NCBI RefSeq assembly: GCF_000247695.1
Contig: NW_004624866.1
Coordinates: forward strand, 4,630,452-4,694,451
DNA: 64,000 nt
Direction of reading: 5' to 3'
Source: Heterocephalus glaber
Lineage: Eukaryota > Chordata > Mammalia > Rodentia > Bathyergidae
Of the stretch, positions 1-11,340 are shown piece by piece. The notes beneath the pieces were generated by a model, which had not been told where the DNA came from, searched no databases, and saw only the letters and a list, made by a program, of their open reading frames with translations. Position 1 is the first letter of the stretch. Every line of letters begins with the position of its first letter. The position numbers and the translations under genes are program-made.

Positions 1-894
1 TATGTAAAGGTGCAAATTTCCAATGATGAATGTCATTATATTGTACACCTAAAATGCACCAATAACATAAAAATTTTTTTAAAACACGTAACTCTTCACG
101 GAGCAACTTTTCCAGCAGTCATATCTGGTTCCTGTCACAAATTCATCTCCACTATAAAAAGATGCCTTTGTCGGTTTAGTCTCACTATCACGCCTTCCCA
201 AGACAGAAAGGAAACTCTAGAGAACCCCTTTCCTTTATTCCGGGGACAAGCCCACTGGAGTCCTGCCGCCAGGGCACTAAGAAAATTTGACATTATCTTC
301 TTATGGCAGATTTGATTTCTCTAAAGGAAAGGAAGTAGTCCTAATCGATGACTCAGCCCTTCTGTTCCCTACTCATGCCAACATTTAACTTCAGCAAAAG
401 CTGGGTAGATCCACTAGCACAATCTGGAATAATGACTGAGATTTAAGTGCAATGTGCCTTTAATAAAACATGAGCAGTAACAACAAAAACAGAGGACTAT
501 TCTTAGACTTGCATCCAAAAGCCTCATTCAAGATACTAAAGGGGTCATGTCCCCCATTACCTGCATGAATTTCTTCCCATACTTATGTCTTTGTCCCACT
601 TTGCTCAAGCAGCTCAATGACCTAAAAAAAAACATCACACCAGCATATTCCAAATTCTGGAAGAAAAGGCTTCCACTTAGGCTACTGAGACTGGGCATTT
701 TTGCAGCCAAGTAAGCCCTGTGCAAAACCACTGAACTTTGAAATGGCCTGGTGTGCTGGGGAATGTACCAGAAGAGTAGTGTACAACTTCAACCAAGTGC
801 TGTTTTCTGTGTTGTAGGTTCAGAGGAACCCAAAAGAGTACCAAGGCCCAGTGGCCCAAGGGGAAACTCTTTCAAACCCCACTCAATTTGCCTC
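1..894. other. Unassigned non-coding sequence
   Basis: I recognise no gene, RNA or repeat family here. The open frames are short, lack homology I know of and lack convincing splice sites. Confidence 0.5.
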
Positions 895-1111
895 TCTGTG
901 AAGCCTTCCTGACTTCACTAGAATGTATTTCATTGTGCACTCTCAGTTTCTTGTTTATGCTCCTGCAGCAGTACTAATCACAGTGTTTTACAAGTCACGG
1001 CTGGCTTTCCTACCTAGTGGTAACCAAGAGAATAGCACTCATGGCTTTTTTTAAATCTGTGTATCCCTTGCACCTAGCAAAAGGTACCAAGATGAATGTT
1101 CAGCAAATAAG
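895..1111 (+). mobile_element. L2 LINE 3' end fossil
   Basis: The segment starts with the L2-like words GAAGCCTTCCTGAC and ends with TGTATCCCTTGCACCTAGC followed by a TCAGCAAATA end. This is the order of the L2 3' terminus (usual end TCAATAAATG). It is diverged and truncated at the 5' side. It carries no coding capacity. Confidence 0.65.
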
Positions 1112-2254
1112 GTCACCTCTCCAACACTGTAAGTATCCTGCAGTCAGAGATCTGGGCATTTAGGGGAATCCCACAGAGAACTGAAAATTCTGCTGAGCCT
1201 CAATGTCAAAGGCATGAAATGCAAAGGAATGAAATGCAAAGGCATCCAGACAACAGCTTACTTCAAACACAACAAGCATTCCCAGGGAGGCTCTGAGAGA
1301 AATGCTTTCATCCTTAACAAACTAGAGGATTTAGCAGCTCAAACTCCTCCTTGTGGGCTGGTTTGTTTCCACTTCATTTGTGCTAACTCATTTTACCCTC
1401 AATCAATTTACACTAAGATCCAAGGTTATCCTCTGGGGCAAGGACACGAAATGGAAATTATAAAAGCTCATCAACAGATAAGTGCCAGGAGAAACCTTCT
1501 TGAAAGTGTATTTGTTCCCTTTTCCCCAAAACAATTTCACTGGAATGGACACAGTTCAGTTCGTCAACGGGATGCATTCCCAAGGAACTGCAGAGACCTT
1601 GAGAATTATCACACCCTGGAGAATGGGAACCACACAAGAAACGTCTGTGTGGAGCTTTTAGAAAAATAAGGCTAAAAAACAGTACATTTAAAGCTTGCCA
1701 AAGGAAATCAAAATAACAAAAAGATCCACCATCTTATTTGTTAGTACTCACAAAAAAAAAAAAGAAAGGGGAACATATATTTGAAAATGAGCCATCAAAC
1801 AAGGAAGATAACTATTCTAGGTTTGAGGTATTTATCTGCAAGTGGGAGGAACCAAGAAGTATGTAAAAGACATTCAATTAGTTATTAACTAATTCAATTC
1901 AATTCCAGCTGAACAGTATCCTAGGGTTCCCTAGGAACCTTGCTCGAAAAGCTGAGGAAAGGAGCTGCCTGAAAGCTCCCTTTGCATAGCAAGCTCACTG
2001 CTCTTCAATTTGACCCATATGAATAGCAGTATTTTCTGAAGATGTTTTTATTTTACCTAAAGCTGAGGAAATATCCATCATCTATTATAAGTCTAAACAG
2101 GCAACTTTGAAGTCGCTAATGAAATCTTCCTACTTCTGAGTACCAATAACACAGAACATAGTAAACATGCCTGTAAAGGCAATCTGTACTCTCCGGCCTT
2201 AAGGGTATAATTTACTTTCCTGGAACAAATATTTCCAAGAACTTTGGACCAAAA
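1112..2254. other. Unassigned sequence with a short 15-bp tandem repeat
   Basis: This span contains two and a half copies of a 15-bp unit at 1208-1245 and the longest ATG-initiated frame in the window (1214-1669, 151 codons), which shows no recognisable domain. No repeat family is recognised. Confidence 0.5.
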
Positions 2255-2412
2255 CCACCTTGGTTCTAATTCCAGCTCTGTCTCTAATAAGACGTGTGAC
2301 CTTCGGCAAGTCATGAACCTTGATTTCTTCAACAGTAAGATTGGAATAATGAACCCTATCTCCCAGGATTGTTGTGAGGATTAACTCATGTCTGGCATAT
2401 GAAAAGTCCTCA
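2255..2412 (+). mobile_element. MIR SINE
   Basis: The MIR core is readable in order: TTCCAGCTCTGTC, GTGTGACCTTCGGCAAGTCA, a degraded CTCAGTTTCC section, then GGATTGTTGTGAGGATTAA. This is an ancient tRNA-derived SINE shared by mammals, and it is inactive. Confidence 0.85.
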
Positions 2413-2418
2413 ATTTTT

Positions 2419-2439
2419 AAATTATTATTATTATTATTT
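2419..2439 (+). repeat. (ATT)n microsatellite
   Basis: About six ATT units follow directly on the MIR 3' end, a common place for simple repeats to grow. Confidence 0.9.
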
Positions 2440-2879
2440 AAAAGGGACAAGAGAAAAAAGCGTTTTACTTTAAGTATTTCAGGAGCAAGTACAATATGTA
2501 GAAGTATAAATGTTGGTTTCTATTCCAAGGCAATGACACTTTTTTACAACAATTCTTCAAGTTACAGAACAGGAAGGCTTGACAACTTCCATTATAACAA
2601 CTGATGTGCTAACTGGCAAACTCAAGGTCACCAAGATCATATGTTGTACCAGGAAAAGAGTAGGGATCTCCCAACACCCAGCACAGTGCTCTTTAGAGGA
2701 TCATGAATCTTTTGGACAACAAACATCCAATTGTTAATGAGATTTTTTTTCCAAAATATCAAAAGAAACATTCTTTATAAATCCAAGCACAACGGCTCCA
2801 TTATGAAGAGAGAGAAAACAAGCCACAAATTAGAGGAGGCTGGATACTCTGTATTTCTCCATTTACGTGGTGGCAGAAA

Positions 2880-2990
2880 TATGAGATTCAGGTTCAAGAC
2901 AAGACCCCATCACCCCAGCTCTGTGACATTGAACAACTCAACTAACCTGACATGTCTCTTTTATTAGACAAGTGCATCATCCTTACTAAA
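2880..2990 (+). mobile_element. MIR SINE, diverged
   Basis: GGTTCAAGACAAGACCCC, CAGCTCTGTGACATTGAACA and CTAACCTGACATGTCTC follow the MIR order (B box, GCTGTGTGACCTTGGGCAA, AACCTCTCTG). Divergence is high. Confidence 0.6.
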
Positions 2991-3357
2991 TCAAACACAT
3001 GGCGTATGATCAAATAGAAGTATATATTTAATAGTCATAGAAACCTAGAAAATAAGGTGCTAATTTGATTCCTTCTTATGCTTGTTACTAATAGACTCAT
3101 ACATATGAATAGTGAGGAGATAGATTGGAGGAAAATTTATAATAAAATTGCAGATTCCTAATGACTCATTCATCAGTATCAATTAAAAAGCAGTAGCCAA
3201 GCACAGGCCTTTTTTTCTTTTAATCCTCCTGTAATTCCAATCTGCACTGATGTTTAGAAACCCCTAAACTATGATATTCTCCGTTCAATAATAATGTCTT
3301 ATTCTTTTCTCAATAGCTATACTAATTCATATTGTGGCTCCTTCAAGAGCCTCTAGT

Positions 3358-3542
3358 CCAGTGCAACAACCACTAGCCAGCCCCATGTAACTATTTATAT
3401 TTGAACAAAACAAAACTAAAATTTAGTCCCTACTTGCACACTTCAAGGGTTTGAAAGCCAGATGGGACTAACATTTCCTTACTAAACGGTGCTGATATGG
3501 CACATTTTCATCACAGGAAGTTCAATTGGACAATGCTCCTAT
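3358..3542. mobile_element. hAT-type DNA transposon fossil
   Basis: Matches the non-autonomous hAT family whose consensus contains CTAGCCACATGTGGCTA and ends in TTGGACAGCGCTG. Here I read CACTAGCCAGCCCCATGTAA, AGTCCCTACTTGCACACTTC and AGTTCAATTGGACAATGCT. No transposase is encoded. Family name is left open. Confidence 0.7.
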
Positions 3543-3942
3543 AGCCAACACCTCTCTTAATTATCCTATGCAAACACATACAAATTTTGTAATTACATAG
3601 CATCTTGAATTCTTTATTAGTATTGTTTACAGTATATAATGTTTACATGCCTTGTATGGGGTTGGTGCATGTACAAAACACATCTTAATTCCTTTTTCAT
3701 CTCCTTTTCCTTCCCTCCCTCTCCCCTTCCTCCATCTCTTAATGCCCTTCCCATTTGAGAAAGATCTAGCTCCCTACTTCCTATTATCTATCATTTTGCT
3801 CTTTATTTATAATTTGAATTCTCACATAAAATAAACCATTTGCTATTTAAACTTGTGTGTTTAGTTTATTTCACTTAACATTATACCACCCTGAATTAAG
3901 TATTAAAGGTACAAAAAGTCTTGTCTCAACATCCAAATCGGC

Positions 3943-4410
3943 ATTGTTCAATACAATAGCCATCAGCCACATGGGGCTATGGGTACTTGAAACAGAGTGA
4001 TAAAGGAACTCAATTACCATTATTAATTTTTATTTATTTACAATTCAAACTTTTAAATGTTTAATTCAGTTCTTGAAAAACATAAGTATGCGTGGAACAA
4101 ATTGTGTACAATAATTTGCTTTTCCTACTCTACATTTTATAGTCTAGAGATAAAGTATTTCAAAGAAAATTCAGCACACCATTGAGATATATTTTAGAAG
4201 TAAATCAGACACCAGATTTCCAAGATATGTAAAAAAAGAATGTGAAAAAAAATCTCATCAGTAATTTTTATATTGATTACATGTATAAATGACAATATTT
4301 TTGATCTGCTGGGTTAAGTAAAATATAGAAAAATATTTATCTTTCAATGTGGGTACTGAGAAGTTTAAAGTTAGTTATCATAATATTTCTGATACATAGC
4401 TCTGTTCCAA
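3943..4410. mobile_element. hAT-type DNA transposon fossil, longer relative of the 3358 copy
   Basis: Begins TTGTTCAATACAATAGCCAT with CAGCCACATGGGGCTA, then an AT-rich interior including ATTGATTACATGTATAAATG and CTGGGTTAAGTAAAATATA, and a final GATACATAGCTCTGTTC. The order fits a longer member of the family seen at 3358-3542. It is inactive. Confidence 0.7.
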
Positions 4411-6845
4411 ACGATCACTGAAGGCAATTATCAGTGTTCTCTTACTCTAACAGAGGGCAGTTGTGAACAAGAAAGATATTACACAAATATTGGCTCAATT
4501 TAATTCAATTGCAGGCTAAAACACCTTTATTGCTTCCAAGTTTTGTTACCCTACAGGGAATTTTAACTGTGAGCTCTGCAACAAATGGCGCGTTTCCATA
4601 AGGGAAGACTACAGGAGGAGCCTAAATAGTTACTTCTATAAGTCTTTCATTTTATTTTGCCCAGTGGGACATTGGCCCACATAATGACTGCTAAAATTAT
4701 TCAAATGTTTTACCCTAAATAAGCACATTAATAATCAATATTCCAACTTAGCACCATGTGTCTGGAACGTGCTATTCTTTGTCCTTACTGGTCCCATTGG
4801 GAAGTATTTCAGTCAGGTGGCATAGAAACTTACCACTAGTTGAAGATAACAAGACTACCAGGCACTCAAATAAGCCCAATGGGAGAGGGGACATTTTCCC
4901 AACTTTCTCAATTTATCGACTCTTTATGTTTAATAAGCATATACAGAACTGGCTTAAGCTGAATCAAAGATTGTTAGTAAAGTCCCTAGCACAATTCACC
5001 TCAGAAGAGCTCTTCTTTTAACAACAAGAAAAACTTGTGGAGAAAACATGTCTGTGTTTGTTTGGTAACTAGAGAACAAAAGGGGATTTGGGTGATGTCC
5101 AATTCCCTTATATCAATACTGTGACAGCTTCCAGCTCACAGAAACACGTGTTGCTTTTTCATACCCCTTCCTCAGATCTAGGTCAAACGTCTTTGTTTAT
5201 AACAGGTAGGACCCTAATATAATATTAAAGATCTCTCAGTGAAAAATCACCCACTTCTACCGTAAAGTTAATAGAAAAAGTAATCAAAAGTACAAAATTG
5301 AAAGAAACAATCAAGTCTGTTAGTAAAGTTATATGTTATGCTGTAAGGTCCCAAAAAATGTGAGAAGGCAAAACTAAATTTTGTAAAATAAAACCATTTG
5401 GACTTACACTCTCCAGAGGATCTAGAAAATAACATAAACAACAAAGACTCCATTGCAGTCTTAACAAAAGCAGAAATCAAAATCATGACATATTTAGGAA
5501 GGGCCTCATTCCAAAAATGCTTGGTTCAGTGGGAATTGAGATTTGTGGCTATTCTCTGCATTCCAGTTATCAAGAACTAGTGATCAGAATGAGCACTGAA
5601 AGCAAAGAGTTCCCTTTGCATATTCCCAAGAATCAGCCTTTTTTTTTTTCTAATCTTTCCTACAACAAAATTTCTACTTTTGATATTTTACATTAAGCCC
5701 TTGAAACACAGAAAAGATGAACAAACAGTAAATCTAGAGGCATGGAGATTTTGCTATCATAAGTGCTTATTTTCAAATCTCAACTCAACTGTTAGTTTTA
5801 CATATGTCCTCCCTGACATGGATATCAGCTCTTTGTCCACTTCAGAACTTTCACAACTCAACAAGTGGCTCGAAGAAAATGGTGGTCTGGGCCCCGTTAC
5901 TACATGCCTCCTACAAGACACTCTTTCTGTAAATTAAAATTCCCCTTCACAAAACTGATATTAATTTCTCAAAAATATAATCTCCACCAATATCCAGAGA
6001 ATATGCCTGTCACTATGAGAAGACAGACCTATTATTCTCCTTGCAGAAACTCGAAACACAGTGTTACACGTGGGCCATCTACAACAGTGTTGCCCATGGA
6101 GTCTGTCTGAGGACCAAATTTCCTGGCTCCATCCCAAACTCTGCAACCAATGTCTCTGAGAGTGAATCCTAGGACCCTACCTCTGTAAAAAGCACTTTAG
6201 GATGGCCAGTCAAATGGCAAAAGCAAGTATTCGCCAATAAAAGTTAAACAGTAGTACATATAGTGGTGCTTTCATTCATGAATGCTTTTGTTTGCAAACA
6301 ATTTGGTTCACAAACAGAAGCATTTGACAAAATTGATTTTCTTTGCAAAATCTACATCAGGTGACAAACACAAATGCGGCCATTTTTCTTTCCCACACAA
6401 ACACAAATGTGACCATCTTTTTCAAAACCACAGAACAAATCAAGTTCATGAACCAAGTACTAAATAACGATGGTAAATTTCAAATGCGGAGTGAAGATGG
6501 TTAAAATCACAGAATTTTATAGAATGGGCAAAAATAAGGGCAGATGGCGCTCCTTTTAGGGAGAAACAACTCAGGGGAAGTCAGGGATGTACAGAATGGG
6601 AAGCAGTGAGTGCACACATCCAACCCTAACAGTGCTCCTGTTCGGAACTAGGATGGGAAGGGACAACTAAGGATCTCCTTATAGATTGAACTCAATGCCT
6701 GGCCAGAGAGTACTTCTGAGTCAGAGCTATCTAGCAATTGTGAGCGTGTTATAAAAGTTTGAAGAAAAATTAATTAAGAAGCTTTTCATCTGGTTTAGAA
6801 GGTCACAGTCACAAGAGAAGGGACCAAGCAAGCCCTTCTTTTCTG
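4411..6845. other. Unassigned sequence
   Basis: AT-rich, no recognisable gene. A short stretch near 5770-5830 (CAAATCTCAACTCAACTGTTAG, CTCCCTGAC) is faintly L2-like but too weak to call. Confidence 0.4.
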
Positions 6846-7262
6846 TAAGGCTGAAGAACGGCCCCCAACAATGCCCACCTCCTAATGCCCAGAACCTCTG
6901 AATATGTTATCTCCCGAGACAGAGGGTGTGGCAGATGAGATGAGAATTAAGGACCTTGAGATGGGCCGATTACCATGGATTATCTGGATACATCTAAACT
7001 AGTTACGAGTCTTCACAGGTGGTGAACCTTTCAAGGCTATAGCCAGAGAGCCAGGGAGAAGGGGCATAAGAAGGATTTGGTCTAACATTACTTGCTCTGA
7101 ATACGGAGGAAGGGGGCTGTGAGCCAAAAAATGCTGGTGGTGGCAATGTTACAGCAGCAAAAGAAAACAAGTACGTCTTCTGATTCTTTCTTCTTACCAA
7201 GGCTCTCTCCACTACACCCGATGCTCTCAGATTATAACCTCCTGCCAAACAGTTATAGAGAG
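6846..7262 (+). mobile_element. MLT-type (ERVL-MaLR) solo LTR, diverged
   Basis: Readable landmarks in order: CCCACCTCCTAATGCCCAGAAC, CTCTGAATATGTTATCTCC, TTAAGGACCTTGAGATGGG, a GGATTATCTGG word, then GGAGGAAGGGGGCTGTGAGCC and a degraded CTCCAGAACTGT-type end. This is the order of MLT1-like LTRs. No internal retroviral sequence is seen beside it. Confidence 0.7.
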
Positions 7263-10200
7263 CTCTCTTCCGTTGAACACAGAACCCGATCTCTGCACAC
7301 TCTCACTTGTTTTGGAAATTTAAAGTCATAGTTAGGAAGAAGGCACAGTCTAGTCAGTCCACGTTCCCCTAGCATCAAGCTCACAGAACCAGAGTCATTT
7401 GCTTCCAAAAATGCTGAGAAGTCTTAGCGCAAACCTGTATCAGTTCACCATAGCAATGATTAAAAGCTGTTTAGGCTTGCCATCCCATTATGAGTTTCTA
7501 GCAGAACTGTTTTGTTTCCATTTTCATTCTCCTAGACCCTAGCAGGGCCTTTTACCATCTTCGTCCGAGCTCTCCAAACTCCTCATCCAACTCTGGCAGC
7601 ATCTTTACTTCTTGCTCACAACTCTAATTCATTTCAGATATTCACCAGCACAAAACATTACATATTATCATCCCCAAATATGGTGCCGAGTGTAAGTGTT
7701 ACTCAGAACTATTTTAATAATGGAACTCCACTGAATGACAGTTCCTACTAGCAAATGGCCTCAAAGTACACTACTTCTCTTTAAATTCTCTATAACAATA
7801 GCAAAATAAAGGCAATACCATATACTGGTCTTGAATCAATCAAAACATCAGATCTTCAGAAGAAGCCACTGACTTTAGTTTACATAGCACGGGTGGCTAC
7901 ATTCTAGCACTGCCCCTGTTTTGGGCTCACTCCACTGTTAAGTCAAAACAACAGGCCAAATCCATTCATCTAAGAAATATCAACCAAGTCTTCCTTTTTA
8001 GTATTCACAGGATAGGTGGAAAATGTGGTTAAAGAATTTACGGAGAAACCTGTTATCTTTAGCACACTTAAACAAAAATAAAATTTCTAATGCTTAAGGT
8101 GCCCTTTATCTCAAAATTTTCCCTTCTTGAATTTACTTAACATTCTGTCTCCATTCAAACACATTAATCAATACAAACAGTGCATTACAGCTTTAAGGGG
8201 ACCATTCAGTTTAAAAAAAAATTGACTTTCGTGGGCCCATCCCAATGATGCTCACTCATAACCTCAAACATGAGCTCACTTCTGTCTCACACACCTGGGC
8301 AACTGTGCCACGAAGACTGTACCAGTGCTTCTTTCATTCTGTTAATTTGTTAACACCATCCTTTTCCTAGAAGGTCTTTGTCTGATTTTATTCTACTTCC
8401 TATTTATTTGCTTTGTCCCCCAAAAGCATTGCTCTCCTCTTGTCTTTAAATGAGCCCGTTCTCCCCCACACGCCTGTCCCACGCACTTTCCCTTGTGCTT
8501 CAGTTTTTCTTTTCTCCCCTTCCTTCCTTGACTGCCCTTCTCACTCTTTTCATACAAAAGCAGAGCTGCTTTAGGCTCCAGGGTTCCTCATACGAGGAGA
8601 AGAACCTCTGAAGCCAGAATGGAAAACTACAGATCCTCTCTGTAGAACACAGGTCCTGCCCCACAAAGGCTGGTCGTGTCTTTACTTCAAAGGAAGGCAC
8701 CTGGATAGGGTCTTCCTACCCCCAGATGCAGCACCCCATACAGGATCCTGCTCAGCACATGGCTCTCTGCCAGGGATGCTGAAAACATCAGAGCAGGCAC
8801 CACCCAGGTGGAGAGTCCTTTTCTTTGGGGCCTCCCTCTTCCCCTACCCTGGCCCTTCCTTTGACCAACTCAGTGGCATTAATAGCCAGTGTGGGCCCAC
8901 TCTCCTGCTGTGGATAAAAGTCCCAGGAACTCAGTAGGAAACCTGAGCCTAACCAGGAGCTCCTAGGATCCCCCAGTACCACATTCTTTCAGACAGAGCC
9001 AGCAATGGCACACATATCTACGGGGGTGCTCAGAAAACTCCTTAGGTGAAAGGTGAGCTTTTCCTGTGCCATTTGCACCCTACTGCACCTGTGATCCTGC
9101 AGGATTTTCACAGCTCTTTCTCAAGTGAAATATTACACCCGTCCTAGGAGAGAGATTTTCAACTTGATGGGTGCAAATTTTCACCTTAGTGTCTCTAAGA
9201 ACTAGTGGTGAGTCTACGGTCTTATATTTGACAAAGACTTTTAAAAGATTAAGAAAGTAATGCAGATTAGTCATCTTTATTATTTTATTGCCTATCCCAA
9301 CGGCAAAGAAATAACCCCAAATCTAACACAAACTTCATCTTCAATATAGTACTTGAGCTATTTATTCAAAAGTGTTTTTCATCTCACTATCCTCATTTTT
9401 CATGTTTTTGAAACATGTTCTCAGCTACAAGAGCTCACCTTAAGTGTGCCTTGATTCCATTAAGCCCTAAAGCCTTATCTTTTTATTATACAGAATCTCC
9501 TTATTCATTTCTGCTCATGAGGGTTCCACCCTGACAGAGACTACATGCAGGGTGCAGACTGGTGTGTGATCTAAACCAATCAATAACCTGAACAGTTCGA
9601 CCCGTTACTTTGCCCAGTCCTACCTCACCTTGCTAACCTTGCAAGAAAGCTGCCAACCCACAAGCAAAACCAGGAGTTGAATTTTAACTCCTTTTGTTTT
9701 TTTCCAGAACAAAGAGTTTAACAAGCAGTGAACCAGCCAGAAGGCTGGGCAGCAGGGGAGGTGAAGAACAAAACAAGCATTTGCAATTCACAACCCAGCT
9801 CTTCTGTCCTTCCTCCAAGACTAAGGGCTGTGTATTCTATACCCCTCCTCCACATAGTGTTAATGATGCGCGAAAATTCACAAGTTGAGCAAGGTGTGCA
9901 GTTCCTAATTAAGTAGTCTGCTAATCATCACATTGGGTCAGCCAGCCTCAGAACCCATTCCTGACCTTTTTTTTCAGCCATATTTTCTTTCTAATCCAGC
10001 ACCACACTGAGGCCAAAGTCTGCTTTACACTTGGACTGGGAAGCTAAAGAACCAAATCCTGCTGGTCCCACTGCATAAGATTAACCACCAATTGCTGCTC
10101 ACCTGGCATAACTCCCTACCCATCTGGCCCTGGACAAAGGGATGCAGGGGAAGCCCTGGGACCACACACCCTCCTCTGCAGTAAGAAGTGTCTCAGCGAC

Positions 10201-11125
10201 TTTACCCACAAAACAAGCCCCTCTTACCAGAGACAAACAGAATATATTCAAAAAGGCCCTGTGGAAATCATCTGAGCATCATATTTGTCCTATTACAAAA
10301 GTGTCTCAAAAAAGACTTGGGGGCTAGGGTCCTACCAACCTACATTTTTTGTGTCTGTGATATACTTTTTGCTCCCTCAACCCACTGTGGAATGAGTGGT
10401 TTCTGCCCACAAAAGTAAGGCAGCAGCCTTGACCAACCTTCTAATGGTGACTCCCAGGGCAAGTTCGTAGGTGACAAAAGACACAGGCAAGCTTTTGCTG
10501 TTCTAAAATGCTACCAAAGTAGGAGAAGAAATCAGGCACAGAAGCTTCCTTCCCCACCACTTCTCATAGTTAAAAGAAGTCACCCTCAAAATCTAACTCA
10601 AATCTTTCAGAGTACTGTCTCCAGAATCTATTCCCTAAGTCACTTGACTTTTTCAGGAACAGGGAGAGAGAAAAAGATCCTAACACCTCACGTGACCATC
10701 ACAACAAATTCACTCACTTTGTAGTGAAAAGAGTGAAAGGAAATCACAGTCAGGCCCGGGTGATTGTGAGCATTGGCCTCACATCCAAAACCGCACGGGA
10801 AAACAAATCAATAGCTGCAAAGACTGAAGAACAAGGCCAAGGACCCCACTGGCTAAGGATTCATTTTGATTTGGGGGAGATGACCTGTTTCCTATCTTTT
10901 CTGTACTCTGTGGTCCATTCTCCGCTGTTCCAATTCTCCCTCTACCCACTCCCAACTTGCCACACACAGGCCTGGGTTATCTGTAATACGAGGGCACATT
11001 CTGCCCACAACTCAAAGAGTTTGGACTGTGCAGAGAACAGTCCAATGACTGGGCTTCACCTATTTAAGTCTTTAAAAGTTACCTAATTATACTCAAGCAC
11101 TGAGTTTGTTCCAAAAGTTTAGTGT
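7263..11125. other. Unassigned sequence, no repeats recognised
   Basis: Nearly 3.9 kb with no repeat family or gene that I can identify. It includes a moderately GC-rich part at about 8.5-9.0 kb. A 27-nt island with splice-like borders at 10103-10129 is discussed as a finding. Confidence 0.4.
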
Positions 11126-11340
11126 TCAAGTGTGTAGGCTGTGGAACAAGCAGTGACTTCAGAATCTTGGCTCTGTCACTTCCTAACTAAAGAAAACAAG
11201 GTAAGGCCATCACTCCTGTGCATCAGTCTCCTCATCCATAAGGGGGTGTTAATCATAGTGCCTACATTGATCAGATATAGATTAAACATGCATTTAAAAA
11301 CACTGGTCACAATAAGCACAGGCAGACAAGACGGGAGAAA
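11126..11340 (+). mobile_element. MIR SINE, nearly full length
   Basis: GTGTAGGCTGTGGAACAAG, CTTGGCTCTGTCACTTCCTA, CATCAGTCTCCTCATCCATA, then AATCATAGTGCCTACATTG. All parts of MIR from the tRNA-like head to the 3' region are in order. Confidence 0.85.

Noticed and set aside
1214..1669. Longest ATG frame in the window, 151 codons, plus strand
   Set aside because: No recognisable domain, begins within a 15-bp tandem repeat, no promoter or splice context. A frame of this length is plausible by chance in 64 kb on six frames.
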